Assembly (NCBI GenBank): GCA_026770585.1
Contig: MU646505.1
Span: 338,846-348,888 of the forward strand
From: Baffinella frigidus
Lineage: Eukaryota > Cryptophyceae > Cryptomonadales > Baffinellaceae
Direction of reading: 5' to 3'
Length of the DNA stretch: 10,043 bases
Part shown: positions 1 to 8,200 of the stretch, one piece after another
Numbering within the stretch: the stretch's first letter is position 1
Layout: each line of letters opens with the position of its first letter
Notes under the pieces: model-generated
Seen by the model: only the letters and a program-made list of their open reading frames with translations
What the model was told of the DNA's origin: nothing
The model's database searches: none
Program-made: the position numbers and the translations under genes

Positions 1-117
1 GGTTTAGAGTTTAGGGTTTAAGGTCAGGGGTTGGCCTTCAGGGATTCGATTCAGGATTTAGGGATTGGGGTCTATGGGTTTAGGATGCATGGATTAGGGT
101 TTTGCGGGCAGTGAGGG

Positions 118-345
118 TAGGAGCTATGCCATATGGCATAGTTGCCATGGCACTACATATACGCATATATACGTATACAGCGAGAGTAGACTGATACTGA
201 AGAGTAATATACGAGAGTCATATACGAATCTATTTCGTGACTGGCGGCTCATCAGGAAACCCGAAGGTTAGAGCCGCAGCGCTTCCTTTCCAGTGCTCTC
301 GAGTGTAAGTGTGAATGAATGTACAGGAAACCCAAAGGTTTTGGT
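118..345. other. Unique island inside the telomere-like block, with palindromes
   Basis: This AT-richer segment lacks the telomere-like heptamers. It opens with a perfect 18-base palindrome at 124-141 (CTATGCCAT followed by its reverse complement) and a 10-base palindrome TGCCATGGCA at 143-152, followed by alternating TATACG-type sequence. A 17-base motif CAGGAAACCC(G/A)AAGGTT occurs twice, at 253-269 and 324-340, with one mismatch. No gene is recognisable. Confidence 0.6.
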
Positions 346-799
346 TTTGGTTTTGAGGGTTTGTGGTTAGGAGTTTAGAGTCTAGGGATTAGGGTTTAGG
401 GTTTAGGGTTTCGGGTTTCGTGTTTCGGGTTTAGGTTTTACGGTTTTGTGTTTGGGGTTTAAAGTTTCATGGTGAAGGTTGAGGGATTGGGAAATTTCTT
501 TGAGGTTTGGGGATTTGGGAGTGAGGGATTTTGAATTAGGGTTCAGTGTTTGGTGTTCGTTGTAGTGTTGATGGTTTTGGGTTTTGGGATCAGAGATCAG
601 GGATTAAGAATGTCGATTTGGGGTTCAGGGTTTAGTGTTTGGGTCCGTGATTTGGGGTTTAGGTGTTAGAGTTGAGTTATTACCGTTTTGGATTCAGGAT
701 GTTGGGTTTTGGGTTGACGAATTCGGGTTGAGGGGCTGTGAATTAGGGTGTAGGGTGTGGTGTTCTGTGTTCATGGTTTTGGGTTCAGAGATGAGGTGA

Positions 800-800
<1 letters not shown>

Positions 801-859
<59 letters not shown>

Positions 860-863
860 GGTT
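801..863 (+). repeat. Perfect tandem array of a variant telomere heptamer (GAGGGTT x9)
   Basis: Nine uninterrupted copies of GAGGGTT, equivalent to TTGAGGG in the telomere register, lie within otherwise degenerate TTTAGGG-like sequence. Homogeneity of a non-canonical unit points to local slippage or unequal exchange, or to addition on a variant template, rather than to decay of canonical repeats. Confidence 0.9.
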
Positions 864-1435
864 CCGGGTTTGGGGTTCAGGGTTTAGGGCATAGGGTAAG
901 TGTTTAGTGTTTAGAGTGTAGTGTTTAGGGTTTAGGGTTTAGGGTTTAGGGTTTAGGGTTTAGGGTTTGGAGATTAGGGTTTAGGGGTTGGAATTCAGGG
1001 TTTGGGGATTAGGGTTTAGGATCTGTGGTTTGGTGTTTACGGTTTGGGGGTTGGGTTTGGGTTTGAGGATACGGGTTTAGAATGCAGGGTTTGGGGTTTG
1101 GAATTTGGGGTTCAAGGTTCAGGGTTTAGGGTTTAGGTGTAGGGTTTTGGTTTAAGGTTTGAGGATAAGGGTTTAGGGTTTAGGGTTTAGGGTTCAGGGT
1201 TCAGGGTTTAGGGTTGATATTTTGGGGGTTGGGTTTTAGGGGTTTAGGGTTTAGGGTTCAGGGTTTAGGGTTCATGGTTTAGGGTTTAAGGTTTGGGTTT
1301 AGGGTTTGGGTTTCAGGGTTCAGGGTTCAGGGTTTAGGTCAAAGATTCAGCTTTTGGGGTTCAGAGTTCAGGGGTTCGAGTTTAAAATCCTTTTAGCTTT
1401 ATGGTTTAGGATATAGGTTCAGGAGAAAGCGTTAA

Positions 1436-1978
1436 AAACTAAACCCTAAACCCCTAACCCTAAACCCTAAACCCTAAATCCAGAACTCTAAACCCTGAAA
1501 CCCCAAAAACCTCAACCATCAACCCTAAACCCTAAACCCTAAACCCTGAAAACTGAACCCTAAACCCTAAACCCCAAACCCTAAACCCTGAACCCTGAAA
1601 TCTGAACCCTAAAACCTTCAAAACCTCAACCCTCAACCCTCAACCCTAAACCGTAAACCCTAAACCCTAAACTCTAAATCCTAAACAGTAAATACTAAAC
1701 CATCAACTCTAAGACCTCAACCCTACACCCTAAACCCTCACCCTACACCTCAAACCCTAAACCCTGAACCCTACGAACTTAGGGTTTGATGTTCAGGGTT
1801 TCTACCACCTCAATTCTCAATCTTAAACCCAGACTTTGAACCCTGAACCCCAAACCCTAAACCTCAAACCGTACACCCCAAACCCCACCCCTCAAACCCT
1901 GGACCCTCAACCATAAATCTCAAATCCTTAACCCTGAACCCTGAACCCTAAACCCTGAACCAAAAACACCAACTAGAA
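1436..1978 (-). repeat. Degenerate telomere-like block, C-rich strand (CCCTAAA family)
   Basis: The repeat orientation flips: CCCTAAA, CCCTGAA, CCCTCAA and similar units fill this stretch on the + strand. With the preceding G-rich block it forms a head-to-head pair (G-rich then C-rich), the order expected where two chromosome ends have joined. A short G-rich patch (about 1779-1800) interrupts it, and the orientation flips back briefly at about 1983-2002. No gene is visible. Confidence 0.88.
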
Positions 1979-2002
1979 ATCGTTGAGGGTTTAGGGTTTA
2001 GG

Positions 2003-2487
2003 CGCATCCAAGGAAGATTCATAGTTCGGGATTGTTGCGGTTCTGAAGACCCGAATCAGAAGCGGATTGCGGAAAGATGAGGGCTGGAAGCGCGTGCAGT
2101 TTCCCAAATTAGCCGAAGATTGACACGAAACAAGCACTGGTCCACCGATCCTTTGCGTCAGAGGTCAGCGACACGTCGGCAGACACCTCCACCGTCTCAG
2201 CACGCCCCTGGGAAACAAGAGACACCTGGGGCCAGACAGCGTAGAGGGACGCGACCGTCCTGCAAGGCGTTCCCCCCTCTCTAGAGATGTCTCGAATAAC
2301 AGACCTTGTAGCGTGCATCCTGTCAGGAGTATCCGCAGAGACCACGGCGGGGAGATCGGCCGGACAGCAGCGCGTCGGTATTCAGGGAGCAGAGCTGTGA
2401 GTTGTATGGAAAGGCCACCCAATCGGATTTCTTGTCCGCTCGGAACAAAACAGACCGCGAGTTTTGGTCACGTCCCTGTGAGTCCCC
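2003..2487. other. Non-repetitive island between telomere-like blocks
   Basis: This mixed-composition stretch has only short open frames on both strands, the clearest a 78-codon frame on the minus strand at 2109-2345. I do not recognise any protein. Its right part (2338-2477) is copy 1 of a module found again near 3387 and 4404. It could hold an exon of an unknown gene or be ordinary subtelomeric DNA. Confidence 0.5.
2338..2477 (+). repeat. Dispersed subtelomeric module, copy 1
   Basis: The first 60 bases (2338-2397) match 3387-3446 at 56 of 60 positions without gaps. The following part, including a 39-base segment at 2439-2477 (CTCGGAACAAAACAG then CCGCGAGTTTTGGTCACG), is shared with the copies near 3480 and 4404. 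It abuts the next telomere-like block almost directly at its right edge. Confidence 0.85.
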
Positions 2488-3240
2488 GGTTTACGGTTTA
2501 GGTTTTATGGCGTACTGTTTAGTTGTCAGGGTTCAGGGTTTAGGATTCAGGGATGATGGATCAGGGTTGAGGGTAAGGATTGCAGGTTGTGAATGATGTT
2601 TTATGTTTTAGACAGTAGGTTTCAGGGATTGGGGATCAGGGATTTGTGTGTTTTGTTGATGATTTATGGTTTATGGTTTCAGGTTTCAGGCTGAGGGTTC
2701 AGGTTTTTGTGGTTTAGAGGTTGGGGTTTAGGATTTAGGGTTTAGGGTTTAGGGCTTATGTGATAGGGTTTAAGGTTAAGGAATTAGCAATTTGGGATGA
2801 GGGTTGAGGTGTTAGGGCTTAGGTTTTATGTTTTAGGGTTTTGGGTTTAGGTTTGTTGGTTGAGGGTTGAGGGTTCAGGGATTATGGTTCAGTGCTTGGT
2901 GTTTAGAGTTTTTGGTTGAGGGGTTAGGTATTTTGGTTCATGGTTGATATTTTACGGTTAAGGGTTAAGGGTTTAGGGTTTCGGGTTCAGGAATTAGGGT
3001 TTAGAGTTCAGGGTTTAGAGTTTAGGGTTTGGGGTCTGGGGTTTAGGGTTCAGGGTTTAGGGTTTAGGGTTTGGGGTTGAGGGTTTAGGATTTAGGGTTT
3101 AGGGTTTAGGGTTTAGGGTTTAGGGTTTAGGGTTTAGGTTTTAGGTTGTAGAGTTTGAAATTTAGGCTTTAGGTTAGGGTTTGGGTTTTAGGGTTTCGGG
3201 TTAACGGACTATGGGTTAGGGCTCGGGGTTTAGGTTTCGG
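2488..3240 (+). repeat. Second degenerate telomere-like block, G-rich strand
   Basis: Degenerate TTTAGGG-family units again run in the G-rich orientation on the + strand. The best-preserved part is six perfect TTTAGGG units at 3091-3132. The left part (to about 2950) is very diverged and the right part much cleaner, suggesting patches of different age. No gene is visible. Confidence 0.9.
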
Positions 3241-3309
3241 CCACCGGTTGTTCCAACGTTTTGGTCACCGGATCCTTCTTGACTGCGCATGAACCCCAAA
3301 TCCTCAAAC

Positions 3310-3355
3310 GCTGCACTCCTGACGGGATGGACGCTACACTCCTGACGGGATGGAC
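3310..3355 (+). repeat. Two tandem copies of a 23-base unit
   Basis: The two units differ at a single base (GCTG versus GCTA at the start). They lie just upstream of module copy 2. A diverged relative may precede module copy 1 (GCATCCTGTCAGGAGTATCC at about 2314). Confidence 0.85.
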
Positions 3356-3386
3356 GCTCCATCCAGTGGCTAGAATGTATAGCCAA

Positions 3387-3532
3387 GAGACCACGGCGGG
3401 GAGATCGGCAGGACAGCAGCGCGTCGGCAGTGAGGGAGCAGAGCTGCGTTTTTTTTGGACAGGCCGGCCATTCGGGTTTCTTGGCCGCGAGTTTTTGGTC
3501 ACGCCCCTCTCGGAAAACGACAAACGAAAACC
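3387..3532 (+). repeat. Dispersed subtelomeric module, copy 2
   Basis: Positions 3387-3446 align without gaps to 2338-2397 (4 mismatches in 60). The downstream part shares a TTTCTTG-CCGC stretch and a GAGTTTT-GGTCACG stretch with copy 1. It ends in CTCGGAAAACGACAAACGAA (from 3509), which is shared with copy 3 but not copy 1. The three copies therefore share different sub-segments. Confidence 0.85.
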
Positions 3533-3572
3533 GTGCTACGCCTTCACCCGAGCCGTGCTACGCCTTCACCCG
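3531..3572 (+). repeat. Two tandem copies of a 22-base unit
   Basis: CCGTGCTACGCCTTCACCCG occurs at 3531-3550 and again at 3553-3572, identical over 20 bases. It directly follows the end of module copy 2. Confidence 0.85.
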
Positions 3573-3687
3573 GCCCGTCGCTTCGCAGCGCGCGGGCTCC
3601 TTGTTCGAGCCCCGACGGGAAGACCGCAGTGTGGCTACAACCGCCAGTTGTCTTCTCGTAGGGGGATTATCACGGGCGACGATCGTC

Positions 3688-4320
3688 TCAGAAGGGTCCT
3701 TTAGGTGGGTGCTGGGGGGACTGGTCATGACGTTCCACGTCACTAGTGTGCTGAAGCACAAGTGCCGAGATCACTGGTGGTGATATCGGCACGACACAGG
3801 CGTCCAGCTTCTGGGCGATGGTCTTGGGGCTTGGGGGTGGGGTGCGCACGTCGACGCGCGGGGTTGGCGGGGCCGCCGAGCGCGATGGACGCAATGGCCG
3901 ACGCTCGGTGGTGGTCCCGCATACCGTCAAGGTCGACGTGCGGTTCTTGGTGGCCCCATCTGCCGTCGACGTGGTGACGGTGCGTGGGCAGGCCTTGGCT
4001 GGGCCGGCCTTGGTCTCGTGTGGGGGGGTTGGCGGGGCCGACGACACCCGCTGCTTCGCTGCGGTCCGCACCTCGTCGTCCTCGGCTACGGCCGACAGCG
4101 GCGCCGCGGTCTCGCGCGCCTCGTCGTCGGTGCGAGGCACGAGGGCCCTTGCAAGATGTTCGGCAGGTGCGTGGCGTGCGCCCCGGGCCAACTCCCGCTC
4201 CGTGGCCGCAGCAGCGCTCTTGCTACGTTCGAGAACCCCTGCAAGATGTTTGGTTGCACGTCTACGATGGGCAGCGTGGGCAGCGTAGACGTGAAAAGCA
4301 TGGACGCTGCCTTTGACCAA
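3688..4320 (-). CDS. Possible coding region, unknown protein (strand uncertain)
   Basis: A 210-codon open frame runs on the minus strand through a very GC-rich island. The predicted product is rich in Ala, Arg, Thr, Pro and Glu, low in hydrophobic stretches, and looks disordered; I recognise no family. It begins at a TTG, contains no internal Met and has a stop just upstream, so if real it is more likely an exon than a complete gene. The third codon position is strongly G/C. An overlapping 156-codon + strand frame (3818-4288) shares the same wobble position, so composition alone cannot choose the strand. Internal repeats are spaced by multiples of three: TGCAAGATGTT at 4150 and 4240, GGGGTTGGCGGGGCCG at 3860 and 4025, GTCGACGTG at 3932 and 3965. 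No known domain supports either strand. Confidence 0.25.
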   Translation of the reverse strand: MVKGSVHAFHVYAAHAAHRRRATKHLAGVLERSKSAAAATERELARGARHAPAEHLARALVPRTDDEARETAAPLSAVAEDDEVRTAAKQRVSSAPPTPPHETKAGPAKACPRTVTTSTADGATKNRTSTLTVCGTTTERRPLRPSRSAAPPTPRVDVRTPPPSPKTIAQKLDACVVPISPPVISALVLQHTSDVERHDQSPQHPPKGPF

Positions 4321-4403
4321 GATTCGTAACCGTCAGACATGGTCACGCGTCATGGCCACTCAGCATTCTTTACCTCCATAGGAGGATTCTGCAGAAAAGC
4401 CAT

Positions 4404-4463
4404 CTCGGAACAAAACAGGCCGCGAGTTTTGGTCACGTCCCTCGGAAAACGACAAACGAAAAC
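4404..4463 (+). repeat. Dispersed subtelomeric module, copy 3 (partial)
   Basis: CTCGGAACAAAACAG and CCGCGAGTTTTGGTCACGTC match copy 1 (2439-2477) with one mismatch. The following CTCGGAAAACGACAAACGAA matches copy 2. This copy therefore joins segments that are separate in the other two. Confidence 0.85.
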
Positions 4464-4638
4464 ACGCAGGGCTGGAGGGGGGCATATTTCAAAGTCAATG
4501 GTTTTGAGGGAAACGGTATTCAAAAGTCAAGTTTTGGAGAAAACTGCAACCCAATGGCTCAAAGGGCGACAATGGAATACCCCCCCGAAGGGCCCTGCGT
4601 GGCAAAGCTATTTTTAGAATCTACGCCTCTCCAGAGGT

Positions 4639-4667
4639 GCTGATAAACAGGGGGGCTGTTTTTCAGC
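4639..4667 (+). other. Stem-loop
   Basis: GCTGATAAACAG (4639-4650) pairs with CTGTTTTTCAGC (4656-4667) over 11 of 12 positions around a GGGGG loop. If transcribed it would form a stable hairpin. Its role is unknown. Confidence 0.55.
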
Positions 4668-4957
4668 AGGGGGCCAAGAAACACCGGCTCACTCCCGCCA
4701 CGTGATCCGCAGCACGCCGGTCGGCACTGCCCACGCCCGCCTTGCCGCTCCGCTGCCCCGCACGCGACGAGTACTTCCTTGTGTTTGCTTGTGTGTTCAT
4801 CGCTGCTGAGAAGAGCAAACTTCGCAAGTGGGGACGCCGCGGGGACTTTCGTGGCCGAGGGGGGGTTGACAAAGACGTAGATTTGGTCTGATCCAAGGTC
4901 TACCTGGCCCTGTTTTTATTCGGGAAGTAGGCCTACAACAACCCCTCCGTCGGATTC

Positions 4958-5206
4958 ATGCCGATGCGTCAGGGGCACGGCAAGGGCTGCCCGAACCCTG
5001 CGTACTCGTGGTGGTTCGCTGACACCGGACCGATCCTCCGGCGCCTCCTCGATGGGCCGGATGCATTGTCCAATGTTCACACCAGCTCTGGCGAGGAGCC
5101 CCAGCGCCAGGGTTCCGGCAAAACTGGCCTCGTCGCGAAGAGGTCATCTCTCCAGGGAGAGGATGAGCCTGTCGGTGACGATTCTGCCAAGGGACCCGAC
5201 GCGTGG
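4958..5206 (+). CDS. ABCC transporter exon 1: N-terminal cytosolic linker
   Basis: An ATG at 4958 opens a frame of 83 codons ending in D-A-W before the donor GTATGC. The pattern PNPAYSWWFADTGPILRR resembles the NP-x-x-S-x-x-x-x-WW-x-x-P-I/L-L-R-x-G stretch before the first transmembrane domain in ABCC proteins; the rest is polar and variable. A TAG lies in frame at 4928-4930, so the start is either this ATG or an acceptor at 4930 (AAGTAG, then GCCTAC). ATG 4960 region also contains a second Met two codons later. The 5' boundary is therefore the least certain one. Confidence 0.65.
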
Positions 5207-8200
5207 GTATGCTCTCTCCCCGCGCCAACCTCCTCTGCTGCCCACCTCTGCTGCCCGCCTCTCCCATCACAGCCTGCATCTAAACAATAGCAAAAGTGGC
5301 GAGGAAAACACGGTGGTGTGGTCCAACGAAGGTCTTTGATGGTATGAGGTCTCAGACGGTCTCTGATGGTCGACGGGTTCCGCAATTTCATGGGTATCCA
5401 ATACATTTGATGATTTGTCTCTGGGGTGCAGGTGCGCGAGCTGCTCCCACCGCTCGAGGATTCCATGTCTCTCTGGAACGCGGCCGCCACGCTCTCCGAC
5501 GCTCTCCAGGACCTGCGCCCCACGGTCCTACTCCCCACCCCCCTCTATCATTTCACCCCTCCTCCCGCCCCACCTCTCGCGGTTTCCGCTCTATAACACC
5601 CAGGATATCGTGATTTTATGGGGATTCAATATACTTCTCGCGCTCCGAAGCCAGGTGAGTTGATCCTTTGGCCAACCCCTGCCGTGTTTCGGGAAGAGGC
5701 CGATTCCCGGCGCCCCCCTGGGACAACCCCGCCAGACCAAATCGATCGGAATAGTCTGTGTCGCTCTGGCTGCTCTGTGTTGAGAGTAATACCGGTCTCT
5801 CTCTCGCTGCTGCGATGCCCGGGGAAGACCCTCTTGTGCGAGCGCCTGACTCAAGGTTATGAGCCCTTGGAATGCAGGCGGGCATCGAGGGGGGGGAGGT
5901 GGGTGTGGAGGCGGGGCTTCGGAAGGTGCTGGGAAGGCAGCTGTTCGTCGCTGTCGTCTTCTACCTCCTTCAGGTGCCCACACCTTCTCATGAGAGGCCA
6001 CACACCGGGCTACAAAGGAATTTTCCCTGACCGTAAACCTTACACCCTGAACCCTGCACCCCGAACCCTAAACTTCAAACCCTACACCCTACACCTCAAA
6101 CCCTAAACCCTAAACCGTAACCTTAGGTGGTGGCGTCAGTCGCCATGCCGCTCTCAGCCTACGGACTTCTCCGGTGGACGGAGGCGGACGATCCCCCGCA
6201 GTGGGTAGGCTTCGCGCTCGTGCTTGCGCTCGGCGCTGCGAATACGCTCGCTGTCCTCGCCCGCGAGATCTTTCAGGTTAGGACCCGCGAGTCCTCACAG
6301 TCCCCCGTACCAACGTTCTAGCAACGGTTGATTGGACAGTTGTTTTCCCCCCTGGTGCTTTGTGTGCAGAGTTAAGTCATCTTTTTGGTACGAGTAACGC
6401 CCTGGAAGTTTCACTTGAAGGTTATAGGAGTACTCTCCCCGCTCCCGTGTTTTTCCCCGAGTCGAACCAGGAAAGCGAGGGGGCTGCCTCGGTCCTGGCG
6501 TGAGAACCGAGGCACCTCACGCCAGGACCGCGGGGGCTGCGATCTAGTCCCGTCACCTACATATATTATGTCTCAGATTTATCTTTGCATTGGAACCGTT
6601 TCGTAGTTGTATGGGTTTAAATACCATTTTTTGTACCGGAAATCCTGTAGGCGGACAATCCTGTAGGCGGACGCTGTGTGAAATATAATTTAGAGGTGAC
6701 TCGATGAAACCTGACACCTCACGGCAGGACCGATGGGGTTGCGATCTGACATTAAAACCCCAACTAACCCCTAACCCCCAACCCCTGAACCCTGGCGGCA
6801 GGACCGGTGCAACGTGCTGGGGACGTGGACGTTCAACGCGCTGCTCGGGCTGACCTTCCGCAAGGTTATGAAGCTCTCGGCCGCCGACGCCTTCGGGAAC
6901 CCCATCGGCAAGGTATCCTCACATTGTCTACTTGACATGCTCAGTATGTGGTGCACATCCGTCAACTTTGACGGACGTTCCGCTGCAACGTTCCGCAAAT
7001 GTTGCTACCAAGGGATTTTCAGGGTCGAGCCACAGACCTTGCGTTAGGATCGCCCTAGGAATAACCCTCTTGTCCCTCGGGCTTGCCTACCGTATGGTCT
7101 ATGGGTTAGCCACCATGATTTTTTTGGGGAATAGGGTTACCCACGCACCAGGGCCCTGGGTGGGGGTAAGGGGTTAGCTGTTCGAGAATTGGAGCCGTTC
7201 GCGCCGCTGCCGGCGGCAGCCGCCTGGGGTAGCGTATGTGAGGATCGCCTCCAATCCACCTACACACAAAACGGTCCTCCAAGTACCGTCCCCAAGCACC
7301 CCGCGTGGAAAAGATTGAAACAGTGAAAAAAAGTCAACGGCGCCGGTACTGAACCGTCAACTTTCGCCGTTCCTTTATTTTCGTGGCCAACCCAGAACCC
7401 TGCTCTATCGGCACTCTACGCCCGGGTGCCGATCGACGCCCGGGACGGGGCGTCCCGTCACGTGATTCGAGGGGGGGTTACCGCTCACATGTCCAAGGGG
7501 GTTGGCTGCCTGGCCTGGCGAAAAGCGGTGTGAGCCCGCTGTACCGGCAGGTATCAGACCTGCTGGGGCCAGGCGCGGACGCGGTGATCGGATACTGGGC
7601 GGCGCTCATGGGGTTGACGCTCCAGCCCATCGAGATCATCTGCCTCGTCGCGACCCTGGTACCACCCGCTTCCTAACGATGCACAGAGGGTTGCGCTTGA
7701 TGAGGAGACACTGGTTATGTGACTGTCTGTCAGGCCCCCGCTCCGCCCCTCAACTCTCAACCCTCAACCCTCATCCCTGAACCTGCACTGCCCATCCCCC
7801 AACCCTCAACCTTCAACCTTCAACCCTCAATCCTTTCCCCCTCGCGTAAGTCAGAACGCTGAACACGTGATCGGTGGTGTTCGTGCGGGCGGCAGGCGAG
7901 AATACCCCTCAGCCCCAAACACCAAGCCCTAAACCGTAAACCCACACCCCTCAGCCCTCGACCCTCGTCCAGTGGTGTTCTGTATACGCTCAACGCTGAA
8001 CGCTGCTGTGCAGGTGGTGTTTGTGCAGGCGGCGGCGCTCGCCGCCCCGGATACCAAACCATGCGCCCCACACCCTTAACAACTCTAAACCCCGCACCTA
8101 CCCAAACCCGTAAAGCGTAAGGCCTGAACGCTGAAGCCTGACCGCAGGTGGTATTCGTGCGGGCGGCGGCGCTGGCAGGGGTCGGGGTGGTTCTGGCCGC

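Larger units (their letters stand above)
1..1435 (+). repeat. Degenerate telomere-like block, G-rich strand (TTTAGGG family)
   Basis: Almost the whole stretch consists of TTTAGGG and one- or two-base variants (TTCAGGG, TTGAGGG, TTTGGGG, TTTCGGG) read on the + strand. A perfect run of six TTTAGGG units lies at 924-965. The degeneracy shows it is not an actively maintained chromosome end but an old interstitial or subtelomeric array. A non-telomeric island interrupts it at about 118-345. I see no gene here; stop codons are frequent and no coding periodicity is apparent. Confidence 0.9.
3241..3687. other. Accessory DNA with short tandem repeats and module copy 2
   Basis: This stretch is GC-rich. 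A 23-base unit containing CACTCCTGACGGGATGGAC is repeated in tandem at 3310-3332 and 3333-3355. A 22-base unit starting CCGTGCTACGCCTTCACCCG is repeated at 3531-3552 and 3553-3572. Open frames of about 100-150 codons occur in several overlapping frames, but none resembles a known protein and I do not call a gene. Confidence 0.5.
4321..4957. other. Region upstream of the transporter gene; module copy 3 and a hairpin
   Basis: No gene can be confirmed. It contains module copy 3 (4404-4463) and an 11-of-12-bp hairpin (4639-4667). A + strand open frame from about 4690 to a TGA at about 4888 could be read as residues such as EYFLVFACVF followed by a basic stretch. It has no ATG and no clear splice donor, so it may be leader or an upstream exon of the transporter, or nothing. 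A promoter should lie here if 4958 is the true start, but I see no convincing core-promoter motif. Confidence 0.35.
6277..6801 (+). other. Intron 4 with acceptor-like repeats and telomere-like tract
   Basis: This 525-base intron contains direct copies of a 33-base segment (6513-6545, 6715-6747), an inverted copy forming a hairpin (6490-6530), a 16-base tandem repeat (6641-6672) and a short C-rich telomere-like tract (about 6757-6794) before the acceptor. No gene is seen within it. Confidence 0.75.

Noticed and set aside
1-3240. CRISPR-like array, because of regularly spaced short repeats.
   Set aside because: The repeats are contiguous degenerate heptamers of the TTTAGGG family without unique spacers, in a eukaryotic sequence with spliceosomal introns.
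3573-3625. A tRNA-like TTCGAG segment with flanking GGGCT/AGCCC pairing.
   Set aside because: The T-arm geometry is wrong when the TTCGA is put in the loop, and no matching acceptor, D or anticodon arms can be found.
3261-3704. A 147-codon + strand open frame over module copy 2.
   Set aside because: It crosses tandem repeats and a dispersed repeat, overlaps three other frames of similar length and matches no family I recognise.
5077-5538. A 153-codon minus-strand open frame opposite exons 1 and 2.
   Set aside because: It shows no recognisable domain and is explained by the composition of the + strand exons.
5618-6106. A 162-codon + strand open frame across exon 3.
   Set aside because: The reading frame differs from the one that gives the helix 1 sequence, it has no family resemblance, and it runs into telomere-like intron sequence.
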